NCBI GenBank assembly: GCA_945900785.1
Contig: CAMDJM010000003.1
Span: forward strand, 1 to 64,000
DNA: 64,000 nucleotides
Direction: 5' to 3'
Source: Akkermansia muciniphila
GTDB taxonomy: Bacteria; Verrucomicrobiota; Verrucomicrobiia; Verrucomicrobiales; V1-33
In this document: positions 18,224 to 28,654 of the stretch, piece by piece
Layout: the number at the start of each line of letters is the position of its first letter
Position numbering within the stretch: the first letter of the stretch is position 1
The notes under the pieces: generated by a model
Databases searched by the model: none
What the model saw: only the letters and a program-made list of their open reading frames with translations
What the model was told of the DNA's origin: nothing
Translations under genes and position numbers: made by a program

Positions 18224-21200
18224 ATGAAAATTATTCAGGTGGCTTTTGTCCTGTCCGCGTGCGCCCTTCTTTCCCATCATGCCTCAGCCGAGACCACGGT
18301 GAACAACGGCTTTGTGTATCCGATCCACGGAGTGGGGGAATTGGATCTCACCGGCGGGTTGATTTATGCGATCAATTTCAGTGCCACGACGACCCCAGTG
18401 GTCAATGGCGTCACGTTTGCACCGGATTATAATCCGCCAGCCGGAGTAACCTTGGCGGGAGCGAACAACATTGATTTCTGGCAGGCTTCCCCAAACTTTG
18501 GATCCACTCCGGATGGTCTCGCATTATCCGAAGTCTACCGCGGCATCCGCTACGCGCTCCCCGCTGCGGGCCAGGCTCTGGAGGCTCACCTGCTAGTGAC
18601 GCCAGGGGAAACTTACAAGATCCAACTCCTCATTTACGAGAATAAAACAGGGAACCGGCGGTGGGACATTCAAGTGGAGGATGTGCTTTCCGTGGATGAA
18701 TTCACCTCCCTGGGGAAAACAACGGTCGACACCTCATTGCGGCCATATCAACCCAACGTGGGGATCGTGTTCACCCAGCAGTTGGTAGCAGGGGACGATT
18801 CATTGGATATTCTCATGGGTGACATCGGTGGGAACAGCGATGGGGGAGACCGGAATCCGATATGTCAGGGGCTGACCGTGGAGCATATTACGACCACTGC
18901 CCCGGACACAGATGGGGATGGGCTGCCAGATGCGTGGGAACAGACCAATTTTGGCAATCTGGCACAAACCTTCAATGGCGACGAAGATAGCGATGCCCTG
19001 AGCAATGGGCTGGAACTGACGCTGGGCATCAATCCGCACCACATGGATTCCGATGGAGATGGACTCAACGATGCGGTGGAACTGGATACGTTAAGCCTAA
19101 ACCCGAAATTGGCGGATACTGATGCCGATGGCCTGACGGACGGGGCCGAGATCAATACCCACCACACCGATCCCCTGCGGGCCGATACGGACTCAGACGG
19201 CTTGAATGATGGCGCGGAGATCATGACACATCTTACCAATCCCCTGGTCACGGACTCGGATGGGGATGACTATCCAGACGGAGTGGAAGTCAGCAATGGC
19301 ACCAATCCGTTGCTCGCCACCAGTTTCCCGCTTCTCAGTAATTTCGTCCAGCCCGTCACGGGTGGGGAAGCGGGGGAGGGGTTGGATCTCACCGGCACCT
19401 TTGTTTATGCCTTCAACGTCGGCTCCGGCACGCCAGCAGGACTGATCCGGGATGCGGACTTCACGACGCAGAACGCACCCGGTATTACCATCGCGGCCAA
19501 TGGAAGCATCGAAAACTGGAGCACGCCTCTCTTCGGGGACACGGTAGAAGACCTGGCCTTGAACACGGTGTTAGCTTCCATCCGCCATGCCGGAGCGAAC
19601 AAAGCGCGAATCACGGTGACCCTGACCGGCCTGACTGCTGGAAGACCTTACAAACTGCAGGTGCTCGCCCTGGAACGATGCTGCAACCGGGGCTTCGATA
19701 TTTATGTGGATAACGTGCTCAAGGTTGATGAATTTGCGCCCTACACGTGGCAGGATAATGTGACCTCCCAAACCATGGGAGGGGTGGCGGTAATAGGCTT
19801 CCTCGCCACCGGCACGTCCACGCAGATTGTCCTGGATGGGGCCACCGTCTCCACGCCAGCCTACACGGACCGGAATCCGATTCTCTCCGGCATCACCCTT
19901 GAGGCGCTCACGGGGGCAGATGCGGATGGGGATGGGTTGCTCGATTTGTGGGAAACGGCCAATTTCGGAAATCTGGCACAGGGACCAACGGGCGATCCTG
20001 ACACCGACGGTTTGAATAATCTGGGGGAATTCACCAACGGCACCAATCCCAATCTTCCGGATACGGACGGAGATGGCCTGAATGACCGGGCAGAGTTGAT
20101 CACACACCTTACCGATCCCAGGGTATCCGACACCGACGGCGATGGCCTCAGCGATGGATCCGAAGTGAACGTTTCCCTCACCAGCCCAATCCTCAAGGAC
20201 ACCGATGGCGACTATTATGCCGATAACGTGGAACTGGCCCAGGGCACCAATCCCAACAGTGCTGCAGTGTATCCCATCTTCACTACGCTCGCCGCTTCGT
20301 TTACCGGCGGAGATCCAGGCGAGGGCCTGGACATGACGGGCAACTTCCTTTATGCCTTCAATGTGGGCACGCCCGGTGCCGCTCCTGGTCCGGTGGGAGA
20401 TGTCAGCTTCACCAGCGATGCAGAGCCGGGTATCACTCTGGCCACCGTCAATGAGATTCCACTTTGGATTACCCCGGAATATGGGGATTCCTCCAATGAC
20501 GACAATCTGGAATTCGTCATGCAGTCCATCCGCTGGACTCCTGCCCCTGGCACGGTGGACCTCGATCTGGCGGGGCTCACGGCGGGCAGGGTTTATAAAT
20601 TGCAGCTGTTCTTTGGCGAAGGCGTGAATCCAACCCGCGGCTTCGATGTGGAGATCGAAGGGCTGCAACGGGTGGATGAGTTCAGCCCTGGCAGTGCCAG
20701 CAGGGGTGCGGTCATCACCCATACCTTCGTCGCCGGCGATGACACGCTGAACCTGGTGCTCAATGGCAACGGTGTGACTACGCTTGGCATTACGGACCAC
20801 AATCCGATCCTGAATGCCGTGACCCTGGAGGAACTCATGCTGCCGGATACAGACAACGATAACCTGCCGGACATCTGGGAGCTGCAGTTCTTCGGCAATC
20901 TGGCCCAGGGGCCGAATGGGAATCCTGACAACGACGGTGTGACCAATGCGCTGGAACTGGCCGCAGGCACCCGGCCCAATGCAGCGGATACCGATCAGGA
21001 TGGCGTCGATGATGGCCAGGAATCTGCCGCAGGCACCAACCCGAACGCTCCCGACACGGACCGGGACGGCCTTGGCGATGGGCAGGAAATCCTGGTCACG
21101 CATACCAATCCGCTGGCAGCCGATACGGATGGCGATGGCTTCATCGATAGCGTGGAGCTGCTGGGCGGTTTCGACCCGAACCAACCCGCCAGCGTTCCGA

Positions 21201-22015
21201 TGCCCACGGTGGGAACTTTCACCGGTGGAGATGTGGGCGAAGGCCTCGATTTGGATGGGACTTTCCTCTATGCCTTCAACGTGGGCACCAACGGCGCTGG
21301 CGGTCTGGCCCGCGATGCCAACATCACCAGCGACAGCGCGCCTGGCATCACGGTCTCTGCGGCCAATCAAATTCCCAACTGGCACAATCCGAATTATGGC
21401 GATACCGCCAATGATGACGTTATCGAAAAAGTCATGCAATCCATGCGCTGGATGCCCGCTCCGGGTATAGTGGGGGTGGATCTGCAGGGAATCGAACCCG
21501 GCAAACGCTACAAGCTGCAACTGCTCTTTGCGGAAACCGGCACGGCGCGTGGATTTGACGTCAACATTGAAGGGGCCACGTTTGTGAACGATTTCTTCCC
21601 AGGCCAGGTGCAGGGAGCAACGAACACCCAGGGTGCAGTCGTCACCCTTGAGTATATTGCCCGTGATACCGTCCTCAACCTTGTCCTCAATGGAAACACC
21701 ACCAGTGCCGGGGATAAAAATCCTATCCTCTCAGCAGTCACCCTGGAACTGGTGCCTCCGGGCGTGCCGTTTACCTTGCAGGTGGTCTCTATCACTCAGG
21801 CGGGCGTCAGCTTTGCGGTAACGGGGGCTCCTGGCAAGACCTATGCATTGGATTACAGTCCCAATTTGCAGTCCTCCACCTGGTCCGAGGAAAATGATGC
21901 CGTGACCTTGAATGCTTCCGGGGTGGGCACGGTGACCGATATTTCTGCTGGCCACCGCAGCGGGGCCACGGGCTTCTGGCGCTTGCGGGATCCGCTCCTG
22001 AAGCCGGCTCCATAG
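18224..22015 (+). CDS. Giant secreted protein with four beta modules and thrombospondin-3 linkers
   Basis: 1263 residues with a signal peptide (MKIIQVAFVLSACALLSHHASA). Four copies of a roughly 190-residue module (GEGLDLTGTFVYAFNVG at its start, DRNPIL near its end) begin at about residues 30, 374, 690 and 995. The first three are followed by an aspartate-rich linker of thrombospondin type-3 repeats (DTDGDGLNDRAE and similar), which bind calcium in known proteins. A short C-terminal beta domain ends the protein. The module looks like a malectin or carbohydrate-binding fold, which is inference. A strong terminator follows the gene. Confidence 0.85.
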   Translation: MKIIQVAFVLSACALLSHHASAETTVNNGFVYPIHGVGELDLTGGLIYAINFSATTTPVVNGVTFAPDYNPPAGVTLAGANNIDFWQASPNFGSTPDGLALSEVYRGIRYALPAAGQALEAHLLVTPGETYKIQLLIYENKTGNRRWDIQVEDVLSVDEFTSLGKTTVDTSLRPYQPNVGIVFTQQLVAGDDSLDILMGDIGGNSDGGDRNPICQGLTVEHITTTAPDTDGDGLPDAWEQTNFGNLAQTFNGDEDSDALSNGLELTLGINPHHMDSDGDGLNDAVELDTLSLNPKLADTDADGLTDGAEINTHHTDPLRADTDSDGLNDGAEIMTHLTNPLVTDSDGDDYPDGVEVSNGTNPLLATSFPLLSNFVQPVTGGEAGEGLDLTGTFVYAFNVGSGTPAGLIRDADFTTQNAPGITIAANGSIENWSTPLFGDTVEDLALNTVLASIRHAGANKARITVTLTGLTAGRPYKLQVLALERCCNRGFDIYVDNVLKVDEFAPYTWQDNVTSQTMGGVAVIGFLATGTSTQIVLDGATVSTPAYTDRNPILSGITLEALTGADADGDGLLDLWETANFGNLAQGPTGDPDTDGLNNLGEFTNGTNPNLPDTDGDGLNDRAELITHLTDPRVSDTDGDGLSDGSEVNVSLTSPILKDTDGDYYADNVELAQGTNPNSAAVYPIFTTLAASFTGGDPGEGLDMTGNFLYAFNVGTPGAAPGPVGDVSFTSDAEPGITLATVNEIPLWITPEYGDSSNDDNLEFVMQSIRWTPAPGTVDLDLAGLTAGRVYKLQLFFGEGVNPTRGFDVEIEGLQRVDEFSPGSASRGAVITHTFVAGDDTLNLVLNGNGVTTLGITDHNPILNAVTLEELMLPDTDNDNLPDIWELQFFGNLAQGPNGNPDNDGVTNALELAAGTRPNAADTDQDGVDDGQESAAGTNPNAPDTDRDGLGDGQEILVTHTNPLAADTDGDGFIDSVELLGGFDPNQPASVPMPTVGTFTGGDVGEGLDLDGTFLYAFNVGTNGAGGLARDANITSDSAPGITVSAANQIPNWHNPNYGDTANDDVIEKVMQSMRWMPAPGIVGVDLQGIEPGKRYKLQLLFAETGTARGFDVNIEGATFVNDFFPGQVQGATNTQGAVVTLEYIARDTVLNLVLNGNTTSAGDKNPILSAVTLELVPPGVPFTLQVVSITQAGVSFAVTGAPGKTYALDYSPNLQSSTWSEENDAVTLNASGVGTVTDISAGHRSGATGFWRLRDPLLKPAP

Positions 22016-22042
22016 CGGCGATCCAGCCGCCTCACTCCCGGT

Positions 22043-22085
22043 GCCGGTGCTGGACGAATCTGTCCGGCACCGGCATTTTTCTTTT
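22043..22085 (+). terminator. Intrinsic terminator after the four-module protein
   Basis: GCCGGTGCTGGAC pairs with GTCCGGCACCGGC (one mismatch) over a 6-base loop, followed by a T-rich tail (attttttcttttc-like). It starts 28 bases after the stop codon. Because it covers an earlier in-frame start of the next gene at 22041, it supports the start at 22098. Confidence 0.9.
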
Positions 22086-22097
22086 CCCTGCCCCCCT

Positions 22098-25000
22098 ATG
22101 TTTTTCCGACGGTTCCTTTGCGTTCTGCTGCTGGTCCTGCTGCACAGCAGCCTGCTGCTACGGGCGAATACCACCGCCCTCCTGGGCAACGTCAGGCAGT
22201 TTTCCGGTCCGGGCGATCCTAATCTTGATCTCCTGGGACGCTTCGATTATGCCATCAACTTCAGCCCGGATGATCCGGTGCGGGTGGTCAATGGAGTGTC
22301 CTTTACTCCGGACAACAAGGTGATTGCCGGCGCGACGTTTATTTCGCCACAAAACATCGCCGGCTGGCAGACCAAGCCAGAATTTGGGGCCACGGCGGAT
22401 GCCAACGCGTTGGAGGAAATCATGTATGACATCCGCTGGGCGGACAACGGCAGTGGCCAAAAGGTCCAGGCGACCTTGAAAGTCACGCCAGGCCTGGCAT
22501 ACAAAATTCAGGTGCTGATCTCGGGCAATGGTCCGGAAAACCGCCGGTGGGATATCCGCTTCAATGGCTTGAATGCGGTGGATGAGATTACTTCGTTGGG
22601 AGCCAGCCCGGGCCAATCCTATGCGCAAAACCGTTCCACCGTCTGGACGTATGAATTCACTCCGGCCGGTTCCCAGATTACCGTGGAAATGGGAAATTTC
22701 TTCGGCGTGAACGACGGGGGAGACCGCAATCCCATCTGGCAGGCCCTCACCTTGGAGCGGGTCGCCATCCCGCCCACGCCGGAAGCGGTTTCCCTGAGTG
22801 CCGATCAATTTTTCCCCACTCAAACCGCTTATATTGGAAAGTTGGCAGTCACCGATGAAAAATTCGGAGCCACCCATGTGATTTCTTTCGTGGGTGGCGT
22901 GGGCGCGGCGGATAATGCGAAATTTTCGCTCAGCGGCTCCCAGCTTCTGCCTGCTCCGTTCAACTTTGCCAGCGCGCCCGCAGGCAGCACCTATGCCATC
23001 CGCCTGCGGGCCACGGATGCGGCGGATCCGGCGCGTTTCATGGAGCAGAATTTCACCGTGACGCTGGTGGCACCGCATGGCCCGGTGGATGTGACCCTTA
23101 ATGTCACTTCCCTGAATCGTGGGCTGATCGCCGGACAGTTAGCTGGTGTGATTAGCGCCGTGGATGCCGATCCGTTTGATCGCCCCCTCTTTTCCCTCGT
23201 CCCGGGTGAGGGCGCAGAGCAGAATTCGCTCTTCACCCTCACCGGCCATGAGCTGCGCCTGGCCGCTGCGCTGCCTGCGGGCATCGCAACAGTAAGCTTG
23301 CGGGTCCGGGCGGTGGATTTGGCAGGACTGGGCATCGAACGCATTCTCCTGCTTCCGCTGGTGGACCCGCAGATTAGCATCAAAGAAGTGCTGGCCGTGG
23401 CGACCAGTGCCTCCCTGCCCTTGGATGAAAATGCGCAACCCGCCGACTGGATTGAACTACACAACGAAAAAGCCCAGGCAGTAAATCTGACCGGCTGGCA
23501 TCTCAGTGATGATCCCGGAAATCCTGGGAAATGGACCTTCCCTGCCCTGACGCTGGAGCCGGATGGCTATCTCCTCATCTTCGCGGATGGCTCCAACGCA
23601 GTGCCTGCCGAGGGGCCAGTCCACACCAACTTCAGCATCAGCCAGGGCGGAGAGCGGCTTGTGCTGGCGCGGCCCGACCTGACCATTGTCAGCGACGTGC
23701 GGGTTCCAGAGCAGTATCCCAACGTCACCTGGGGCGTGGGGGCGGGCGGCCCGGCCACCGGCTATCTCCTCACGGCAACGCCCGGGGCGGCCAATGCCGG
23801 ATTGGCTGCGCCAGGGCGCAATGAGGTCCTGTTCAGCGTGCCGCACGGTTTTGCCACAGCGGCGTTTCCTCTCGTCCTCACCGCCACCGCTGCGGACTCT
23901 GTGATTCACTACACCCTCGACGGCACGGTGCCCACGGCGGCGGCTCCAATTTACCAGGGACCGATCACGATCACGCCGGTGGCCGGCACCGTGCAGTCCG
24001 GCACGCGTATCGTCAGGGCCGTGGCCCGGCATCCCGGGGCGGCTTACACGCCGGTAGCCACCCAGACGTATTTGTTCGTCAATGGAACCACCAGCCCAAC
24101 TATCAACGGCATTGTGGGCCAGAGCAACTTTTACAGTTCCATCCGGAATCATCCCGTTTACAGATCCCAGATCGATGATGGCCTGCTCTCCCTGCCGGTC
24201 GTTTCGATCATCAATAGCGCTGCAGATCTCCCCTATTGCGAGACCGGGTCCAGCCTGGAGCTGTTTGATCCTACCGGCGCAGAAGCGGGCTTTTCCACCA
24301 CGGCTGGCATCACCCGCACCGGCACCACCAGCCTGGGCTATGCCAAAGGCAGCCTGAGCGTGCGCTTCCGGGGGGCGTATGGGGCGGGCCGGTTGAAGTA
24401 TCCGCTTTTCGCCCATCATCCTCACGATGCGCAGGGCGCCGCCAGCGAGTTCCAGGAAATCCGCCTGCGCAGTGGCTCGCATGACACCATGTCCTGGGCC
24501 GGCACCGCTGAAAACCCCGGCGTGCCCTACGGATCGCCTCCGGTCACGCGGAGTGGCGATGCGCAATTTGTGAGGAATATCTGGATTGAGGATCAGCAAC
24601 TGCTCATGGGCCAGCCCGGGAAGCATGGCCGCATGGTCAATCTGTTTGTAAACGGCAACTACCACGGCATCTATCATATTCAGGAACACGCCGACGATGA
24701 CTATATGGGAACCTACTTTCCCGGGCCCACCGGAGACTTTCATTACACCGCAGCCGGGGTCACAGGCAGTCAGCATGGGAACGATTCCTGGAATGCGGCC
24801 TGGTCCCAGATGAAGGCTTCCCTGACGGATTACACGCAGGCCAGGCGGTGGGTCGATGCCCCGAACCTGGCAGATTACATGCTGCTCCATTTTTATATTG
24901 GGAATGACTGGGATTGGTGGACGAACCATAACTGGAGTGCCGCCGGACCACGTTTGCCGGACCAGGGGGGCTGGAAATTTTTTGCCCAGGACCAGGACAT

Positions 25001-27554
25001 CAGTCTGCAGGATGTGAACGCCGACTGCACCGACCAGGCGGCCCCCGATAACATATTTAATCTGCTCATGGCCCATCCGGATTTCCGGGTGCTCTTCCGT
25101 GACCGGGCGTATCACCATCTTTTCCACGACGGGGTGCTCACTCCGGCGAAGGCAGCGGCATCCTACCAACTGCGGACCAATGAAATCAACCTCGCCGTCG
25201 TAGCCGAGACCGCACGATGGCAGCCTGCCAGCAGCGTGGGCCCCTTGCCGTGGGACCGCGATGGGGAATGGACCGTGGAGAAAAACTATTTGATGAACAC
25301 CTGGTTCCCGCAACGCCCGGCCAAGCTCCTGACGCAATTGCGCTCGCGGGGCTGGTATCCCGTTGATGCGCCGGAAATGAGCCAAACGGGAGGGTCGGTG
25401 TCCCCCGGTGCACCGGTTTACCTGACCGGACCAGCCGGAGCCACCATTTACTACACAGTCGATGGCAGCGATCCGCGCCTCCCGGGTGGAGCGGTGAATC
25501 CCACCGCTGAGGCCTACCGCTCCACCCTGACCAATCAGGTCCTCATCCAGCCGTATGACGACATTCCCGGCCAAGGCGCGGTTTGGAGCTTTTTGGTTGG
25601 GGCCCTTGATCCCGGCCCTGATTGGAAGGAGCCGGGCTACGATGCCAGCGCCTGGCCGGCGGGAGCTTCCGAGTTAGGCTATGGCGATGGGGATGAAGTC
25701 ACCAACACGGGCAGCGTGGACACCGATCCGGTGAGCCCAGGTGTGCAAAAAAACATCACCACGTATTTTCGCAGGACGTTCACTATCGGCAATCCAGCTG
25801 CGGTGGCTGGTCTAAACCTGCGTTTAAAAAGAGATGATGGAACGGTGGTCTATCTCAATGGCCGCGAGGTGTTCCGCTCTGCGATACCGAACGGGTCGGT
25901 CGCCTTCAATTCACCAGGCAACCTCGGCGTTAATGTCGCGGATGATGGCAACACCTGGTTCCCCAAAACGCTGGTGCCTGCAGACTACACCCTGAATGCC
26001 GGGAGCAACCTGATCGCGGTGGAGGTCCACAATGCGAGCGCGGGGAGCAGTGATATCAGTTTCGATCTCGAACTGGCTGCCACGGTCGCGGCAGCGGCCC
26101 AGCCTATCGCTATCAATGGCCCCCTGGTCATCAAGGCCCGTGCGCTGGCCGGCGGAGAGTGGTCGGCTCTGAATGCCGCGTCATTTTACCTGACCGGAAC
26201 CCAGGCGGCAGACCCCAGCAACCTCACCCTGACGGAAATCCAATACCATCCGGAAGGCGGCGGGGAGAATAATAATGAGTTCCTGGAATTCACCAATACC
26301 GGCCCTGGTGCGTTGAATCTGAGCGGAGTGCAAATCACCGGAGCAGTCACCTTTACCTTTCCCGCAGGCCTGGTGCCCGTGCCTGGGGAGCGGGTCGTCG
26401 TCATCAAAGACCAGGCCTTGTTTGATGCACGATACCGCACCGTGGGGTCGCCATGGTATCATGCGGGCATCCGCGTCGCCGGGGTCTGGAATGGATCCCT
26501 CGCCAACAGTGGGGAGGAAATCATCATCCAGACTGCTGGTGGGGCTCCGCCCGTCCGCTTCTCCTATGAAGATAGTGGCTCCTGGCCAGGCCGGGCCGAT
26601 GGCAGTGGCAGCTCCCTGGAGTTGGTGGATCCGTCGGCGGCTCCCCTCAATGCCGCAGACAAATCCACCTTTCTTGGCAGCGCGGACCATTGGCGGCCCT
26701 CCTCAGAATTTCATGGCTCTCCCGGCTATGCAGGCCTCGGGCCGGACCGCCGCGTCGTGATCAACGAAGTGCACTCCGCTCCGGCCGCCCCGGAGGTGGA
26801 TTTCATTGAGCTGTTCAACACCAGCGCCAGCCCCCAGAGCCTCGGCGGATGGTTCCTGAGTGATACTTCGGCGAACTACCGGAAATACCGTTTTCCCCCC
26901 GCCACCAGTTTGGCTGCGGGGGACTATGCCCTGCTTACAGAAGCCCAGTTCAACCAACCAGCGGACCCCAACAATCTGGTCCCCTTCAGCCTCAGCAGCA
27001 CCGGCGACGATGTGTTCCTGCTGCAGGCCGACTCCGCAGGAAATCTCCTGCGCTTTGCGGACCGCGTCGAGTTCCGCCAAGCCCCTGGCGCCTTAAGCTA
27101 TGGCCGCTGGCCCGACGGCACGGGTTCCGTCGAACTCCTTTCCCAGCCCACTCCCGGAGCGGTCAACACCGCCGCGATCCCAGCCTACGCCGGGTGGATG
27201 GACACGGCCTTTCCCGCCGGCACCCTGCCGGCGGATCTCAGCCCCGGTGCCGATCCCGATCATGATGGTCTCACAAACTTCATGGAATTCGCTGCCAGGG
27301 GCGATCCCCTTGCCCCCACCATCTCACCCTTGCGGCTAACCAGCAACGCCCCGCTGCAATTTGAGTTCACCCTGCGCCATGACGTCCGCGGGCTCATCCA
27401 GGTCTCGCCCGATCTTTCCCACTGGGACCCCTCCGAGGCCGAAGTGCTGCGCCTCTCGACGGTCAACCATCCTGATGGCACCACCACCGTAACCGGCCAG
27501 CTGACTTCCACCCCTGGAGTAAAGCGCTTCGTGCGCCTTGGAATCTCGTTCTGA
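22098..27554 (+). CDS. Giant secreted CotH/lamin-tail protein
   Basis: 1818 residues from the ATG at 22098, which gives a good signal peptide (MFFRRFLCVLLLVLLHSSL). In order: one copy of the beta module found four times in the preceding gene (about 25-225); a cadherin-like pair (about 230-420); a lamin-tail domain (about 425-540, DWIELHNEKAQAVNLTGWHL); a chitobiase C-terminal-like domain (IHYTLDGTVPT); a CotH-like domain (about 690-1045, GWKFFAQDQDIS); a second chitobiase-like unit (IYYTVDGSDP); a beta sandwich; two more lamin-tail domains (about 1370-1660); and one DADPDHDG-type calcium motif. A surface or extracellular role is likely; the target is unknown. Confidence 0.87.
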   Translation: MFFRRFLCVLLLVLLHSSLLLRANTTALLGNVRQFSGPGDPNLDLLGRFDYAINFSPDDPVRVVNGVSFTPDNKVIAGATFISPQNIAGWQTKPEFGATADANALEEIMYDIRWADNGSGQKVQATLKVTPGLAYKIQVLISGNGPENRRWDIRFNGLNAVDEITSLGASPGQSYAQNRSTVWTYEFTPAGSQITVEMGNFFGVNDGGDRNPIWQALTLERVAIPPTPEAVSLSADQFFPTQTAYIGKLAVTDEKFGATHVISFVGGVGAADNAKFSLSGSQLLPAPFNFASAPAGSTYAIRLRATDAADPARFMEQNFTVTLVAPHGPVDVTLNVTSLNRGLIAGQLAGVISAVDADPFDRPLFSLVPGEGAEQNSLFTLTGHELRLAAALPAGIATVSLRVRAVDLAGLGIERILLLPLVDPQISIKEVLAVATSASLPLDENAQPADWIELHNEKAQAVNLTGWHLSDDPGNPGKWTFPALTLEPDGYLLIFADGSNAVPAEGPVHTNFSISQGGERLVLARPDLTIVSDVRVPEQYPNVTWGVGAGGPATGYLLTATPGAANAGLAAPGRNEVLFSVPHGFATAAFPLVLTATAADSVIHYTLDGTVPTAAAPIYQGPITITPVAGTVQSGTRIVRAVARHPGAAYTPVATQTYLFVNGTTSPTINGIVGQSNFYSSIRNHPVYRSQIDDGLLSLPVVSIINSAADLPYCETGSSLELFDPTGAEAGFSTTAGITRTGTTSLGYAKGSLSVRFRGAYGAGRLKYPLFAHHPHDAQGAASEFQEIRLRSGSHDTMSWAGTAENPGVPYGSPPVTRSGDAQFVRNIWIEDQQLLMGQPGKHGRMVNLFVNGNYHGIYHIQEHADDDYMGTYFPGPTGDFHYTAAGVTGSQHGNDSWNAAWSQMKASLTDYTQARRWVDAPNLADYMLLHFYIGNDWDWWTNHNWSAAGPRLPDQGGWKFFAQDQDISLQDVNADCTDQAAPDNIFNLLMAHPDFRVLFRDRAYHHLFHDGVLTPAKAAASYQLRTNEINLAVVAETARWQPASSVGPLPWDRDGEWTVEKNYLMNTWFPQRPAKLLTQLRSRGWYPVDAPEMSQTGGSVSPGAPVYLTGPAGATIYYTVDGSDPRLPGGAVNPTAEAYRSTLTNQVLIQPYDDIPGQGAVWSFLVGALDPGPDWKEPGYDASAWPAGASELGYGDGDEVTNTGSVDTDPVSPGVQKNITTYFRRTFTIGNPAAVAGLNLRLKRDDGTVVYLNGREVFRSAIPNGSVAFNSPGNLGVNVADDGNTWFPKTLVPADYTLNAGSNLIAVEVHNASAGSSDISFDLELAATVAAAAQPIAINGPLVIKARALAGGEWSALNAASFYLTGTQAADPSNLTLTEIQYHPEGGGENNNEFLEFTNTGPGALNLSGVQITGAVTFTFPAGLVPVPGERVVVIKDQALFDARYRTVGSPWYHAGIRVAGVWNGSLANSGEEIIIQTAGGAPPVRFSYEDSGSWPGRADGSGSSLELVDPSAAPLNAADKSTFLGSADHWRPSSEFHGSPGYAGLGPDRRVVINEVHSAPAAPEVDFIELFNTSASPQSLGGWFLSDTSANYRKYRFPPATSLAAGDYALLTEAQFNQPADPNNLVPFSLSSTGDDVFLLQADSAGNLLRFADRVEFRQAPGALSYGRWPDGTGSVELLSQPTPGAVNTAAIPAYAGWMDTAFPAGTLPADLSPGADPDHDGLTNFMEFAARGDPLAPTISPLRLTSNAPLQFEFTLRHDVRGLIQVSPDLSHWDPSEAEVLRLSTVNHPDGTTTVTGQLTSTPGVKRFVRLGISF

Positions 27555-27682
27555 TAAAGCCGGGGTAATTCCTGACCCGGATATCTTTGACCTTGCGCTA
27601 CCGGATTCCGCCTGCTTTCCACAGCCCGCATCTGCTATCCGGCCGGAACTTGACCTCCGTTCCCTTGACCTGCGATAGCCAG

Positions 27683-28615
27683 CTACTGCCGCTGGCTCTG
27701 GCTCTGGCTCTGGCTTTGGCCCGGCAGCAATCCTGACATTTCCCCCTGGGGGATGACGTCCACCATCACTTTCGGCTGTTGGCCACCGCCGCCGAAGGTC
27801 ACACCGCGCAGCGGGGAGACATCGGAATAATCCCTCCCGCGGGCGAGGCGCAGGTGGCGGTGGCCCGGGATGCAGTTGTTGGTGGGATCAAAATCCACCC
27901 AACCTGCCACGGGACAATAGACGGAGATCCAGGCATGGGAGGCGTCTGCTCCCACCAGCCTTGGCTTGCCGGGAGGCGGGGCGGTTTCCAGATAGCCGCT
28001 GACATAGCGCACCGCCAGCCCGAGCGAGCGCAGGCAACCAATGGCCAAGTGGGCAAAATCCTGACAAACTCCGCGTTTTTGCTTCAGCACCTGTTCCACC
28101 GGGGTGCTGACGGTGGTCGCCAGGGGGTCGAATTTAAAGTCCCGGAAAATGCGCGAGGTCAAATCCCGGGCGGCGGCAAGCAGCGGGCAGCCTGGGGTAA
28201 AGCTAAGCCGGGCATAGTCCGCCAGGGCGTCACTCACCGGCACCTGTATGGTAGGAAAACGGAAGGGCTGTGCCTGCAGGTGCCTTCCGGAAGCATCCTC
28301 TGCCAGCAAATCCACCACCTCCTCCCAGGGGGGCGAGGCATCCAGATTGGTCACCACTCCTGCAGAGGTCTCCACCACGCTGACGGCCTCCACCGTCAGC
28401 ACATCGTAGGCGGCCTGTTGGGCAAAAAAAACAAAGGCATTGCCAAAGGCGTCGACCCGTTCCTCCCGCACGCCGGGGGGCGGAGTGATAGTGAGGGTAT
28501 GCTCCAGGCAACGTTGCCCGCCATCCTCCAGAGGACGCAAGCGCGCTAAATGGTGGGATTCCGCCACCTTGTCCGGGTAATCGTAAACCGTGCGGTGCCT
28601 GACCGTATACTGCAT
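27683..28615 (-). CDS. Transglutaminase-like protein
   Basis: 310 residues from the ATG at 28615, preceded by an AGGGGA box; a GTG at 28630 is possible but lacks one. The N-terminal domain (YTVRHRTVYDY) is the bacterial transglutaminase N-terminal type. The papain-like core has Cys in KRGVCQDFAH, His in ASHAWISV and Asp in WVDFDPTN, so the triad is complete. Such proteins act as cysteine proteases or amide-transfer enzymes, often in the cytoplasm, on unknown substrates. The C-terminus ends in a repetitive Ser-Gln tail encoded by a hexanucleotide repeat. Confidence 0.9.
   Translation of the reverse strand: MQYTVRHRTVYDYPDKVAESHHLARLRPLEDGGQRCLEHTLTITPPPGVREERVDAFGNAFVFFAQQAAYDVLTVEAVSVVETSAGVVTNLDASPPWEEVVDLLAEDASGRHLQAQPFRFPTIQVPVSDALADYARLSFTPGCPLLAAARDLTSRIFRDFKFDPLATTVSTPVEQVLKQKRGVCQDFAHLAIGCLRSLGLAVRYVSGYLETAPPPGKPRLVGADASHAWISVYCPVAGWVDFDPTNNCIPGHRHLRLARGRDYSDVSPLRGVTFGGGGQQPKVMVDVIPQGEMSGLLPGQSQSQSQSQRQ
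27691..27718. repeat. Hexanucleotide microsatellite in the transglutaminase 3' end
   Basis: About four tandem copies of GGCTCT (plus strand) encode the Ser-Gln repeat just before the stop codon. Six-base units keep the reading frame, so copy-number change would only alter tail length. Confidence 0.8.
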
Positions 28616-28654
28616 GATTTTCCCCTGCACCGGAATGCCCCCTGCCGCAAAGCC

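Noticed and set aside
19571-21520. 649-residue minus-strand frame
   Set aside because: It is the antisense of the repetitive TSP3-rich gene; the repeated Asp codons create long open frames on the other strand.
23457-25574. 705-residue minus-strand frame
   Set aside because: It lies entirely inside the CotH/lamin-tail gene, has no signal or domain and has an odd composition rich in Gly, Arg and His.
27560-27600. Hairpin after the CotH/lamin-tail gene as a terminator
   Set aside because: The stem is only five base pairs with a long loop and lacks a real T run.
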